From the NCBI RefSeq assembly GCF_033542235.1, contig NZ_JAWRCU010000006.1:1-64000 (forward strand): DNA of 64,000 nt, in the 5' to 3' direction. The notes under the pieces were generated by a model. The model was not told the DNA's origin. It searched no databases and saw only the letters and a program-made list of their open reading frames with translations. The stretch comes from JAWRCU01 sp033542235. Its GTDB lineage: Bacteria > Pseudomonadota > Alphaproteobacteria > Rhizobiales > Rhizobiaceae. Shown one piece after another: positions 10,255 through 19,674 of the stretch; position 1 is the stretch's first letter; each line of letters opens with the position of its first letter. Position numbers and translations under genes: made by a program.

Positions 10255-13200
10255 TCTCCGATCTGTTCATCACTCGGACCCGGATGGCGATCGTCATTTC
10301 GATCGTGATCTCGATCGCCGGCGCCATCGCGCTCTTCGCGCTGCCGGTGCAGCAGTTTCCGCAGGTCACCCCGCCGACGGTCACGGTTTCCGCCACCTAC
10401 CCCGGCGCCAGCGCCGAGGTCATTGCCGATGTCGTGGGCGGGCCGCTGGAGTCGGCCATCAATGGCGTCGACAACATGATGTACATGTCCTCGACGAGCT
10501 CCAATGCCGGGCAGTATTCGCTTTCCGTGACCTTCGAGGTGGGCACGGATCCGAACATAGCGCAGGTCAACGTTCAGAACCGGGCGCAACTGGCCATTTC
10601 CCAGCTGCCGGCCGCAGTGACCCAGCAAGGCGTGTCGGTGCGGACGCGATCGCCCGACTTCGTGCTCGGCATTGCCTTCTATTCGCCGGGCGACGAGCTC
10701 AGCGCGCTCGAGATCACCAATTTCGCCGCGACGACCATCGTCGATGCGCTGTCGCGCATCAAAGGCGTCGGAGAGGCCTCCGTCGTCGGCGCCTCCGAAT
10801 ATTCGATGCGCGTCTGGCTCAATCCGACACAGATGGATGCCCTCGGCATCACGGCCGACGACGTGGCGGCCGCGATCCGGCAGCAGAATATCCAGGCGTC
10901 GCTCGGCCAGGCCGGAGCTCCGCCGACGAATGAAGGTACGGAGCTGCAGTATACGCTGGTAGCCCAGGGCCGGCTCGTGAGTCCGGAAGAATTCGGCAAT
11001 ATCGTTGTCCGCACGGGCGCGGCCGGAGCGGTTGTTCGGCTGCGCGATATCGCTCGTATAGAGCTCGGTGCGCGGAGCTACTCGTCCAGCGCGCGCTTCG
11101 GCGGGCACGAAGCGGCAATGCTGCAGATAAACCAGGCGCCTGGGGCCAACGCCATCCAGACCGCCAATGCGGTGCTCGCCGAGTTGCAACGCCTCTCACC
11201 GAGGTTCCCGCCCGGCCTTCAATACGAGGTCGTCTATGATGCGACACGCTTCGTCACGGCAAGCATCTCGCTGATCGTGCGGATCCTCGTCGAGGCCTTC
11301 CTCATCGTGCTCCTCATCACCTTCCTGTTCCTGCAGGACTGGCGTGCCACCCTGGTTTCGGCAATGGCCATCCCTGCCTCGATGCTCGGCGCGATGGCCG
11401 TCCTGCTCGCATTCGGCTATTCGATAAACACGATCTCGCTGCTCGCCTTGGTGCTGGCGATAGGATTGGTCGTGGACGACGCGATCCTGGTCGTCGAGAA
11501 CGTCAAGCATGTCATGGAGGACGACCCCGAGATCGATACGGCGAGCGCCGCGCGCAAGGCGATGGGGCAGATCACTGGGCCGATCATCTCCACGACCCTG
11601 GTGCTGCTTGCAGTGGTGACGCCGACGGCGTTCCTGCCCGGCATAAACGGCCAGCTCTACCGACAATTCGCCGTCACATTGTCGGCAGCGCTGGTGCTCT
11701 CGTCCATCGTCGGCCTGACCCTCAGCCCGGCGCTCAGTGCAATACTGCTGAAGCGTGGAAAGGGTGGATACAAGCGCGGCCCGCTCGGCTGGTTCTCGCG
11801 CATGGTGAACAAGACCCGCGACGGCTACGGCCGGGTCGTCGGTTTTCTGGTGCGCGTGTGGATCATACCGCTTGCCGCGCTTACCGCCTGCTTCCTCGCC
11901 GCCTTTCTCCTGTTCACGCGCCTGCCCGCAACCTTTCTCCCGGACGAGGACCAGGGCGCGCTATTCCTGGATATCCAGCTCCCGGACGCTGCCTCGCTCG
12001 ACCGCACGCGAGCAATCGTCAACGAGATCGAGCAGACGCTGACGAGGACGGAAGGCGTTGAAAACGTCATTTCCATTGCCGGCCGCAGCATGCTGCAGGG
12101 GGCCCTTGCGCCGAACGGAGCCATGATCGTCGTGGCGCTGGATCCGTGGGACAAGCGCACCACGCCGGAGCTGCAGCTCAATGCCATCCTCGCCAAGCTC
12201 AGGGCGCAGTTCTCGACTATCCCTGGCGCTATCGTCTCGGTCTTCGCACCCCCGGCCATCTCCGGCATAGGTGCGGTCGGCGGCCTCGACTTGCGCCTGC
12301 AGGCGCTGCAGGGCCAACGCCCCGAAGAGATCGCGCAGGTGGTCCGCGCGTTCGTCTCACAGATCAACCAGCAGCCGGAGATCGGCGGCGTGGCGACGAC
12401 TTTCAGCGCGGACGTGCCGCAGATCTATGTCGATGTCGACCGGACCCGCGCCGAACAGCTGGGGGTGAGCGTCTCAGACATATATTCGACGATCGGCGCC
12501 AATTTCGGCTCGCGTTACGTGAACGATTTCACGCTCCAGGGTCGCGTCTTCCAGGTCAACCTTCAGGCTGATGCAGAGCATCGCGCGGACGCCGAGGATC
12601 TCCTCAATCTCCATGTGCGCAGCCGGACCGGCGCCATGGTCCCGCTGAGGACGGTGGTATCCACGACTACCGTTCTGGCGCCCTTCGTCATCTCTCGCTA
12701 CAATTTGTCGACGGCGGCACAGATCAACGGACAGGCCGCACCCGGCGGCAGCTCCGGCGCCGCCATGGATGCCATCGAGCGGGTAGCCGCTGAGGCGTTG
12801 CCGGCCGGCTACGGCTATGAATGGTCAGGCCTCTCGTTCCAGGAACGGCGCAGCGCCGGACAGGAGCCGATCATCTTCGGCCTGGCCTTTCTGTTCGCCT
12901 ATCTTTTTCTGGTGGCGCAATATGAAAGCTGGACGCTGCCCATCGCCGTCATCCTGTCGCTGGGGGCGGCTCTGTTCGGCGCGACTGCTGCCCTCATGCT
13001 GTTTGGGTTGCAGAACAGCCTCTATGCGCAGATCGCCATCGTGCTCCTGATCGGGCTTGCTTCGAAAAACGCCATCCTGATCGTCGAATTCGCCAAGGAG
13101 CGCCACGAGGAGGGACGATCGGTCGCCGAGGCCGCACAGCTCGGCGCCGAGCAGCGTTTCCGTGCCGTGATGATGACGGCAGTGTCCTTCATCTTCGGCA

Positions 13201-13442
13201 TCGTGCCCCTCGCGATAGCAACCGGCGCCGGCGCCGGCGCCGGCCGAGCGGTGGGCGTGACCATCCTGGGCGGCATGATTGGCGCGACGACCATCGGACT
13301 GTTCGTCATCCCGACCTTGTTCGCTGTGATCGAGCGGCTTGCCGAACGGGCTTCCAAGCGACCGAAAATGAAGCTCGAAGCTGCGAAGGTGGGCGACAGC
13401 AGCCCTAAATCCAGGCGTCGAGTTGAGACCCAGAACAGATGA
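10251..13442 (+). CDS. RND multidrug efflux permease, HAE-1 (AcrB-like) family
   Basis: A 1063-residue inner-membrane proton-driven exporter, full length for AcrB relatives. It starts with the first transmembrane helix (FITRTRMAIVISIVISIAGA), shows two large periplasmic domains and twelve spans, and keeps the proton-relay residues: adjacent Asp pair in GLVVDDAILVVENV (TM4) and Lys in SKNAILIVEFAKE (TM10). Its ATG overlaps the adaptor stop by four bases. The open frame runs upstream to 10134, but that extension is adaptor sequence read in another frame. Substrates cannot be predicted. The pair probably recruits a TolC-like channel encoded elsewhere. Confidence 0.96.
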   Translation: MISDLFITRTRMAIVISIVISIAGAIALFALPVQQFPQVTPPTVTVSATYPGASAEVIADVVGGPLESAINGVDNMMYMSSTSSNAGQYSLSVTFEVGTDPNIAQVNVQNRAQLAISQLPAAVTQQGVSVRTRSPDFVLGIAFYSPGDELSALEITNFAATTIVDALSRIKGVGEASVVGASEYSMRVWLNPTQMDALGITADDVAAAIRQQNIQASLGQAGAPPTNEGTELQYTLVAQGRLVSPEEFGNIVVRTGAAGAVVRLRDIARIELGARSYSSSARFGGHEAAMLQINQAPGANAIQTANAVLAELQRLSPRFPPGLQYEVVYDATRFVTASISLIVRILVEAFLIVLLITFLFLQDWRATLVSAMAIPASMLGAMAVLLAFGYSINTISLLALVLAIGLVVDDAILVVENVKHVMEDDPEIDTASAARKAMGQITGPIISTTLVLLAVVTPTAFLPGINGQLYRQFAVTLSAALVLSSIVGLTLSPALSAILLKRGKGGYKRGPLGWFSRMVNKTRDGYGRVVGFLVRVWIIPLAALTACFLAAFLLFTRLPATFLPDEDQGALFLDIQLPDAASLDRTRAIVNEIEQTLTRTEGVENVISIAGRSMLQGALAPNGAMIVVALDPWDKRTTPELQLNAILAKLRAQFSTIPGAIVSVFAPPAISGIGAVGGLDLRLQALQGQRPEEIAQVVRAFVSQINQQPEIGGVATTFSADVPQIYVDVDRTRAEQLGVSVSDIYSTIGANFGSRYVNDFTLQGRVFQVNLQADAEHRADAEDLLNLHVRSRTGAMVPLRTVVSTTTVLAPFVISRYNLSTAAQINGQAAPGGSSGAAMDAIERVAAEALPAGYGYEWSGLSFQERRSAGQEPIIFGLAFLFAYLFLVAQYESWTLPIAVILSLGAALFGATAALMLFGLQNSLYAQIAIVLLIGLASKNAILIVEFAKERHEEGRSVAEAAQLGAEQRFRAVMMTAVSFIFGIVPLAIATGAGAGAGRAVGVTILGGMIGATTIGLFVIPTLFAVIERLAERASKRPKMKLEAAKVGDSSPKSRRRVETQNR

Positions 13443-13559
13443 AAGTCATTCATGCTGCTCCGTCTCTCTGCTATTGCAGCGTGATCTTATCGGAAAAGGC
13501 TGCTGCTTTGCAGAATCATGCTCTATGCTAGGCTTGGACTTTGTGGTGAGGAGGAAAAG

Positions 13560-14114
13560 ATGACTACTTACGATTCTGGAACGTCCACGGCCCTCTACGT
13601 GCCCCCGACCTGGCTTCGCGTCCTGCTCGGGATCGTCCTTATTCTCGGAGGATTGTTCGTGCTGGGCGACATCGGGCTGGCCACGCTGGTCAGCACGCTG
13701 TTCATCGGCTTTACCGCAATTGTCGTGGGTGCATTCGAAATCATCCACGCCTTCTGGACAAAAGGCTGGGGCGGCTTCGTCTGGCATATCCTGCTCGGCG
13801 TCCTCTACATCATCTTCGGCTGGATGGTGGTGAACCAGCCCGTATCGGGCGCGCTGATCCTTACCTTTGCGCTGGGGCTCATCTTCCTGGCGTCGGGCAT
13901 CGTGCGGATCATCGTCGCGTTCAGGCATTGGGCCGAGGCCGGCTGGCTGCTGCTCGTCTCGGGCATATTCAGCATACTGGCCGGTCTCATCATTCTCTCG
14001 GGATGGCCGGCGAGCAGTATCTGGGTGCTTGGGCTGCTCCTCGGCATCGACCTTATTTTGCATGGAGTGGCCTGGCTGACCTATGCCTGGGCTCCTTCGG
14101 CGAGAACGGCCTGA
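13560..14114 (+). CDS. HdeD-family (DUF308) membrane protein, second copy
   Basis: A 184-residue protein with six hydrophobic spans, including LRVLLGIVLILGGLFVLG and LLLVSGIFSILAGLIILSG, the latter typical of DUF308. The start at 13560 (MTTYDSGTS) follows a strong Shine-Dalgarno (GAGGAGGAAAAG). It lies 117 bases after the RND pump on the same strand, so two HdeD-like proteins bracket the efflux pair. It resembles the first copy in topology but is not a close repeat of it. A role in envelope or acid stress is inference from the family. Confidence 0.87.
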   Translation: MTTYDSGTSTALYVPPTWLRVLLGIVLILGGLFVLGDIGLATLVSTLFIGFTAIVVGAFEIIHAFWTKGWGGFVWHILLGVLYIIFGWMVVNQPVSGALILTFALGLIFLASGIVRIIVAFRHWAEAGWLLLVSGIFSILAGLIILSGWPASSIWVLGLLLGIDLILHGVAWLTYAWAPSARTA

Positions 14115-14262
14115 CTTTCATACGACGGTCGGCTTGCGGTCCTGATCGCCAGGCCGGCCGCATATCGCCGCGCATTGTCCCGGGCTTTGCGGCGCCGTGG
14201 GGCCGGGCAGGAGATGCGACTGCGTCTGCTGTCCGATATGACGCCTGACAATGGAGAATGGC

Positions 14263-15729
14263 ATGTTTTCATGCTCAGCAGCTACTGAGGCCACGGCCGC
14301 CCACGCTGTATGCCTCTGCCACAGACCGGAAATTCGCTACGTTACCGATCGCGTCAATGCCGGGTTTTCGCGGCGCGGCTTCATGACTGGGATCGCAGCG
14401 TCGGTGGCCGGCTTCGGTCTGGGGACAAGCGCATTTGCGCAGCTCCAGCAGCAAGGCGCCTCGGGCCCCGCCCGACCATTGCTCTTCACCAATATCCGTC
14501 TGTTCGACGGCATCTCTCCCTCGCTGCGGGAGGGCGTCCAGGTGCTCGTAGACGGAAACAGGATTAAGTCGGTGCATAGCGGCGGCGAAGCCGCGCCCGA
14601 GAACGCGATGACAATCGATGGCGGCGGCCGCGTGCTTATGCCTGGCCTGATTGACGCCCACACACACCTGACGTTGGCGACCGTTCCCTTGCAGGTGGCG
14701 CTAACCGGCGATCTCAATTACCTAATGTTGCGCGCCGCCAAGGGCGCCAGCGAATTCCTGATGCAGGGGTTCACCACCGCCCGGGACGTCGGCGGGCCTG
14801 TGTTTGGCCTGAAGCAAGCCATTGACGACGGCACTATCGTCGGCCCTCGCATCTGGCCGGCAGGGGCGATGATATCGCAGACTTCCGGCCATGGAGACTT
14901 TCGCACGCTCCATGACTTGCCGCGTGCGAATTTCGACCCCCTGCATTTCTCCGAGACCAGCGGAACGGCCGCCATCGCCGACGGTGTGGACGAGGTGCTC
15001 CGCCGGACGCGCGAGCAGCTGTTCCTGGGCGCGAGCCACATAAAGCTGATGGCGGGCGGAGGCGTCACCTCCGATCATGATCCCCTCGATTCCACGCAAT
15101 ATACCGAACCGGAACTCCGCGCGGCGGTCGAGGCGGCTGATGGGTGGAATACCTACGTAACGGTTCATGCCTATACGCCGAAAGCCATTCGGCTTGCGAT
15201 CGAGGCGGGCGTCAAATGCATCGAACACGGCCATCTGGCGGATGAGGCCACTGCCAGGCTGATCGCGGAGAAAGGCGTCTGGTGGAGCCTTCAGCCGTTT
15301 CTTGATGACGAGGACGCTACCCCATTTCCGGAGGGATCGCCCCAACGCGCTTCGGCGCTTCAGGTCTATAGCGGGACGGATACCGCCTACCAACTGGCGA
15401 AGAAGCACCAGGTCAAAACAGCTTTCGGCACCGACACGCTGTTTTCCGCGAAGATCGCGGCCCGCCAGGGTGCGCAGCTTGCCAAGCTGGTCCGCTGGCA
15501 TACGCCGGCTGAAGTGCTGAAAATGGCCACAGCCGGAAACGGAGAACTGCTCGCCCTCTCAGGGCCGCGTAGCCCATATTCAGGCAAGCTTGGCGTCGTT
15601 GAAGAAAATGCCTTGGCCGATCTGCTGCTGCTCGAAGGCGATCCGCTGACCGACATCTCGCTGATCGCCGACCGTAACAACATCCGGGTCATCATGAAGG
15701 ACGGCCAGATCTACAAGAACACGCTTTGA
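14263..15729 (+). CDS. Tat-exported metal-dependent amidohydrolase
   Basis: A 488-residue imidazolonepropionase/prolidase-like hydrolase. A twin-arginine signal (SRRGFMTGIAASVAGFGLG, then AFA) predicts folded export to the periplasm. Metal and catalytic motifs of the amidohydrolase superfamily are DAHTHL (first metal His pair), IKLMAGGG (carboxylated Lys), VTVHAY and IEHGHL (His ligands), and FGTDT (catalytic Asp). The ATG at 14263 has GGAG just before it; an in-frame ATG at 14251 is less well placed. The N-terminal 40 residues before the Tat motif contain several Cys and are longer than usual. Substrate unknown; related proteins hydrolyse peptides, cyclic amides or carbamates. Confidence 0.88.
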   Translation: MFSCSAATEATAAHAVCLCHRPEIRYVTDRVNAGFSRRGFMTGIAASVAGFGLGTSAFAQLQQQGASGPARPLLFTNIRLFDGISPSLREGVQVLVDGNRIKSVHSGGEAAPENAMTIDGGGRVLMPGLIDAHTHLTLATVPLQVALTGDLNYLMLRAAKGASEFLMQGFTTARDVGGPVFGLKQAIDDGTIVGPRIWPAGAMISQTSGHGDFRTLHDLPRANFDPLHFSETSGTAAIADGVDEVLRRTREQLFLGASHIKLMAGGGVTSDHDPLDSTQYTEPELRAAVEAADGWNTYVTVHAYTPKAIRLAIEAGVKCIEHGHLADEATARLIAEKGVWWSLQPFLDDEDATPFPEGSPQRASALQVYSGTDTAYQLAKKHQVKTAFGTDTLFSAKIAARQGAQLAKLVRWHTPAEVLKMATAGNGELLALSGPRSPYSGKLGVVEENALADLLLLEGDPLTDISLIADRNNIRVIMKDGQIYKNTL

Positions 15730-15776
15730 GTTATAGCTGCTGGGAAGTCCGGATCGCGATGCTTGCTCGGCGATCG

Positions 15777-16811
15777 TCAAGTTTCACTGCCGAGATTATC
15801 GGCAGTCCCTCCCGAGAGCAGCACGGCAAGCCATCTGCTCGATGGATCCTGCGCGCAATAGACGATGAAGGCTATCAGGATAGGCACACCAATGAAGGCG
15901 CCCGCCAGACCCCACAGGTAGCTCCAGAAGAAAACGGCGAAAATCACCGCGAAGGGCGAGATCTTCAGTGATGCGCCGGCGAGCAATGGCTCGAGATAGC
16001 TGCCGATGATGAACTGAATGATGTTGAGGCCGACGAAGACGATGACCGCCATCTGCCAGGATTCGAATTGCGCGATGGCAAATACTGTTGGGAACATGGT
16101 CGCGATCAGCGGCCCGAGGAACGGGATGTAGTTCAGGACAAAGGCGAGCGCACCCCAGGCCGCGGCAAGCTCGAGCCCCGCGAGCAGCGCAAACCCCCAG
16201 ACCACGAAACCGGTCAGCACGCTCGCGAAGCTGCGCACGACCATGAAGCGACGCAATTTGGCGCCGATCTCGTGGTTTGCCCTTAGCATTTTCTCGCCGA
16301 GGGGTTGAGCAGCCGGACGGCGAAGGCGCATGTTGAAGTCGTCGACCTCGAGCAGGCCGAGCATAACAAAGACGAAAACAAGCAGGGCGAAGCCGGCGAA
16401 GCCGTTCACTCGACCTGCGATGCCTTGCACGAAGCCGATCAGCCAGGTCACGTTGAACCGATCGGTCACAGGACCGACGATGGCGATGCCGTGCCCCTCC
16501 AGCCAGTCGACCCACTCGGTGTAGACCGCCTGAAAGCGAGCGGCGTTGAGGAAAAGCCATTGGGCAAGCTTGCTGAAGCCCCAGGCGGTCAGCGAACCCA
16601 TGACGACGATTGCAGAAATGGTGATGCTGAGCGTGATCAGCAGCGCCAGCAGCTTCGGCATCCACCGCTGCAGCGCCGACTGGACCGGCCAGACCAGGGC
16701 AATCACGAATAGCGAGAAGGCAAGCGGCACGAAAATGGATTGAGCAAAGCGGAGCAGGGCGATGACAAGAATTGCCGTCGCCAGACGGCCGATCACCGGG
16801 TGGCCATTCAT
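15777..16811 (-). CDS. AI-2E / PerM family membrane transporter
   Basis: A 344-residue inner-membrane protein with about eight hydrophobic spans. Family landmarks are the N-terminal helix pair, the long amphipathic middle segment (about 75-140), the conserved LNYIPFLGPLIA, and the C-terminal SYLEPLLAGASLKISPFAV followed by LAGAFIGVPILIAF. Members export or exchange small molecules or ions; TqsA exports autoinducer-2, but the substrate here is unknown. The start at 16811 (MNGHPVIGRLA) was chosen because the longer open frame upstream reads through the divergent hydrolase gene. It is divergent from the hydrolase, with 108 bases between them. Confidence 0.88.
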   Translation of the reverse strand: MNGHPVIGRLATAILVIALLRFAQSIFVPLAFSLFVIALVWPVQSALQRWMPKLLALLITLSITISAIVVMGSLTAWGFSKLAQWLFLNAARFQAVYTEWVDWLEGHGIAIVGPVTDRFNVTWLIGFVQGIAGRVNGFAGFALLVFVFVMLGLLEVDDFNMRLRRPAAQPLGEKMLRANHEIGAKLRRFMVVRSFASVLTGFVVWGFALLAGLELAAAWGALAFVLNYIPFLGPLIATMFPTVFAIAQFESWQMAVIVFVGLNIIQFIIGSYLEPLLAGASLKISPFAVIFAVFFWSYLWGLAGAFIGVPILIAFIVYCAQDPSSRWLAVLLSGGTADNLGSET

Positions 16812-16919
16812 CTCAGGCTCGTATGAGGTTTCGGTAAGACATGCCCGATCCGCGTTTTCATAGTATTCTACATCGCGGAGGGCACCAAGGGGGAAACGAT
16901 GGTTAAGAAAATCTGACAA

Positions 16920-18581
16920 ATGAAAAGAAGCTGGCTCGGCAGGTTCTGGTATTCGTTCTCGGGAGGCGGCCTGCTTCTGGGGACGTTGTTCTTTGCGGCG
17001 TCGCTGACGCCGACACTGCTTCCACGCACGTTCCTGACGCAGGGCGTGCTCTCGGGAGCTTCTTTTGCGGCAGGATATGGCATCGGCGTGTTCGGCCGCT
17101 GGCTTTGGAACTACATGGAATTGCCGAAGCCAAGCGGCCGCACCTTGCGCATCGCCAACCTGGTGGCGGCCGGCTTTTGCGCCTCCGTCGCCGTCGCTTT
17201 CCTCTGGCAGGCTGCGCAGTGGCAGAATTCGATCCGCCAACTGATGGGCCTCGATCCGGTCCCGAGCGCGCATCCTCTCGAGGTCGGCTTGATCGCGCTC
17301 GCGACTTTCATAGTCCTGATTGCGCTGGCGCGGCTATTCGCGCTGACCTTCAGCGCCATATCGAAGTGGGTCGGCCGCTTCGTGCCGAGACGAGTGTCGG
17401 GTGTCATCGGCTTTGCTGCAGCGTTAGCGCTGTTCTGGTTGGCAATCAGCGGAGTGCTCTTCCGCGTTGCGCTGCATGCCGCCGACTCTTCCTACAGGGA
17501 GTTCGACGCCCTGGTCGAACCGGACACCGAGCAGCCTACCGACCCTTTGAAAACCGGCAGCAGCGCCTCACTGCTCGACTGGGACGACCTCGGGAGGGCG
17601 GGACGGGAATTCGTGTCTTCCGGGCCGACGGGCAAGGACATAAGCTCCTTCACGGGAAAGAATGCGCTCGAGCCCATCCGTGTCTATGTCGGGCTGCGAT
17701 CCGGCGAAACGCCGGAAGAGCGCGCGAAGCTCGCGCTGGAGGAGTTGAAGCGCGTCGGGGGCTTCAAGCGCTCCATGCTCATCGTGGTGACGCCAACCGG
17801 CTCCGGCTGGGTCGATCCGGCCGGGATGAAAAGCATCGAATATCTGCAACACGGCGATGTGGCGAGCGTGGCCGTGCAATATTCCTATCTTGCGAGCTGG
17901 CTATCCCTGCTCACCGAGCCCGGTTACGGCACCGACGCTTCGCGCGCGCTTTTCAGGGAAGTCTACGGGTACTGGACCACGCTGCCCAGGGATAGCCGAC
18001 CGAGGCTCTATCTCCACGGTCTCAGTCTCGGTGCCATGGATTCCGAGCAATCGACCGATGTGATCGAGGTGCTCGGCGATCCCTATAACGGCGCGTTGTG
18101 GAGCGGGCCGCCCTATGCGAGCAGGCTCTGGCGCTGGATCACCGCAAGCCGCAATCCCGGCTCGCCTGCCTGGCTGCCTCGGTTCCGGGACGGATCTTTC
18201 GTCCGTTTCATGAATCAGGATGGTGCAGCCCCTCAGTCTGGCTCGGGCTGGGGGCCGATACGGACCGTCTATCTCCAGTACGCCAGCGACCCCGTCACCT
18301 TCTTCGACTACCGCGACCTCTACCGCGAGCCGGATTGGATGAAGCCGCCGCGCGGGCCGGACGTATCGCCGCAACTCAGGTGGTACCCGGTCGTGACGTT
18401 CCTGCAGCTTGCGCTCGATATGGCCATGGCGACCACGACGCCGATCGGCTACGGCCATGTCTACGCGCCCGAGCACTACATCGACGCCTGGATTGCGGTG
18501 ACGGATGTTCGAGACTGGTCTCAGCAGGAGATCATGCGGCTGAAACAGCATTTGGCCGAATCGGTGGCCCCGCCAAGCTGA
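16920..18581 (+). CDS. Membrane-anchored alpha/beta hydrolase (Abhydrolase_9 type)
   Basis: A 553-residue protein with two parts. The N-terminal about 190 residues carry four or five hydrophobic spans (Abhydrolase_9_N-like). The C-terminal part holds a serine-hydrolase elbow, YLHGLSLGAMDS (G-x-S-x-G). The C-terminal GYGHVYAPEHYIDAW may supply the His. The conserved PLEVGLIA between membrane segments supports the family. Function is unknown; members are predicted integral-membrane lipases or esterases. The ribosome-binding sequence before the ATG is modest (GGGGGAAAC further upstream). It is followed directly by a decayed ClC-channel fragment in another frame. Confidence 0.82.
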   Translation: MKRSWLGRFWYSFSGGGLLLGTLFFAASLTPTLLPRTFLTQGVLSGASFAAGYGIGVFGRWLWNYMELPKPSGRTLRIANLVAAGFCASVAVAFLWQAAQWQNSIRQLMGLDPVPSAHPLEVGLIALATFIVLIALARLFALTFSAISKWVGRFVPRRVSGVIGFAAALALFWLAISGVLFRVALHAADSSYREFDALVEPDTEQPTDPLKTGSSASLLDWDDLGRAGREFVSSGPTGKDISSFTGKNALEPIRVYVGLRSGETPEERAKLALEELKRVGGFKRSMLIVVTPTGSGWVDPAGMKSIEYLQHGDVASVAVQYSYLASWLSLLTEPGYGTDASRALFREVYGYWTTLPRDSRPRLYLHGLSLGAMDSEQSTDVIEVLGDPYNGALWSGPPYASRLWRWITASRNPGSPAWLPRFRDGSFVRFMNQDGAAPQSGSGWGPIRTVYLQYASDPVTFFDYRDLYREPDWMKPPRGPDVSPQLRWYPVVTFLQLALDMAMATTTPIGYGHVYAPEHYIDAWIAVTDVRDWSQQEIMRLKQHLAESVAPPS

Positions 18582-18907
18582 ACTTGGCAAAGCTCCACGC
18601 CTCTCGCCACCAGGGCGAAAGTCTCGACCGAGCGGCGCCTGTCGGCAATGTGCTCGAGCAGTCCGACCTCGTGCTCGGCTATCCGGACGAACTGGTGGGG
18701 CAGCTTGCCGACCGCATGACGGAGGCAGGTACCGGGCGGGTGCCTGTCGTCGACGGCGACGGCCGCCTGATCGGCCTCGTCGCACACAAGGACCTCCTGA
18801 CGGCTCGCGCAAGGCGCATCGCCGAAGAGCGCGATCACTCGGCCAGACTGCGCCTGGGCATGAGCGCTCGCCTCAAGACGAATGCCGCTCGCCAGCCGCT
18901 TTCGTGA
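18581..18907 (+). pseudogene. C-terminal CBS-domain remnant of a ClC chloride channel
   Basis: Right after the hydrolase stop, in another frame, the translation reads as a CBS domain: LADRMTEAGTGRVPVVDGDG, then LIGLVAHKDLLTARARRIAEE. This is the tail pattern of ClC-type chloride channels. No start codon, membrane channel domain or first CBS repeat is present, so about 100 residues survive of a protein of about 550-600. The hydrolase insertion or a deletion probably removed the rest. CBS remnants of another protein are possible, but the DLLxARARR tail is ClC-like. Confidence 0.65.
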
Positions 18908-19025
18908 CAATGGCGTCGACCATGGTCCACCCGGCAAGCAGGACCACGCCTGCTGGAAGAGCATCGATCCAGCCTTGGAAAAAGACGAGGGCCGCGACCA
19001 GCAGCGTGGACCAGGGTTTCCTCAC
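18873..19025 (-). pseudogene. Truncated duplicate of the IalB-like gene's 5' end
   Basis: A GTG-started 50-residue frame, VRKPWSTLLVAALVFFQG and onward, closely resembles the start of the intact IalB-like gene at 19589 (VKKSWSMALATALVLFTAG). The DNA is also alike across about 50 bases around both starts, including the run GGACCAG and the CTCAC / TTCAC start codons. After about 18 residues the similarity ends and the frame stops. It overlaps the end of the ClC remnant on the other strand. Probably a decayed paralogue or partial tandem duplication. Confidence 0.5.
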
Positions 19026-19058
19026 AACTATCTCACGGAAGTCACACATTCTGAAAAT

Positions 19059-19589
19059 CTAGCTGCCGAGAGCCTGAAGCCTGTCGAGACCAGCCGAAAA
19101 ACCCTTCAGGGAGATCGACAGACCAAGCTCCTTGGCATCCGCTGATTGAACTCTCACGTGCAGAACGGTGCCGCTTTGAAGGGCGGCGATATACTCAGCG
19201 TCGAAGCTGAGCGGCACAACGCATCCTGCCGGCAGGCAGGTTGAAAACCTCAGGGGCGCCCTCTTCTGCCCATCGTCGATCTGAAGGATGACGCCGGCAT
19301 CGAGCAGCAAGCCGAACGGCAGGATAAGATTGCCGGACAGCCCATTGTTGCCGTCCTTGCGCAACTCGATCGCCAGTATTCGTTGCCCGCTCTGTTGTGT
19401 CTGCTGCTGCGAGAGGGAACAGATGTGCTGCGGCGTGGCAGTTTGGCACGCGAGACGCCAATCCTGATAGGTTTCCTGAAGAGACGACGCTCCGCCCGGC
19501 AAGGAGGATCCCGGCTCCTCGGAGAGCGCCGATCCGGCTGTGAAAAGAACAAGGGCTGTGGCCAGCGCCATGGACCAGGATTTCTTCAC
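19059..19589 (-). CDS. Invasion-associated locus B (IalB) family protein
   Basis: A 176-residue exported protein. It starts at a GTG with a good Shine-Dalgarno (GGAGG) and has a signal peptide (SWSMALATALVLFTAGSALS, cleavage likely near ALSEE). The mature part shows the IalB domain: QDWRLACQ, then CSLSQQQTQQSG, then LPFGLLLDAGVILQIDDGQ, then FSTCLPAGCVVPLSFD with paired Cys likely disulphide-bonded. IalB-type proteins are periplasmic or outer-membrane associated; Bartonella IalB is tied to erythrocyte entry, while rhizobial relatives have no set role. It lies 85 bases downstream of the autotransporter on the same strand and may be co-transcribed. Confidence 0.85.
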   Translation of the reverse strand: MKKSWSMALATALVLFTAGSALSEEPGSSLPGGASSLQETYQDWRLACQTATPQHICSLSQQQTQQSGQRILAIELRKDGNNGLSGNLILPFGLLLDAGVILQIDDGQKRAPLRFSTCLPAGCVVPLSFDAEYIAALQSGTVLHVRVQSADAKELGLSISLKGFSAGLDRLQALGS

Positions 19590-19674
19590 AAGTACCTCCA
19601 ACGAGAGCAGCGAAGCCACCTGCTTTCCCCGTGGAAATGACAGCTTCGCAAGGTTGCCGGCAGCTTGATCCACC

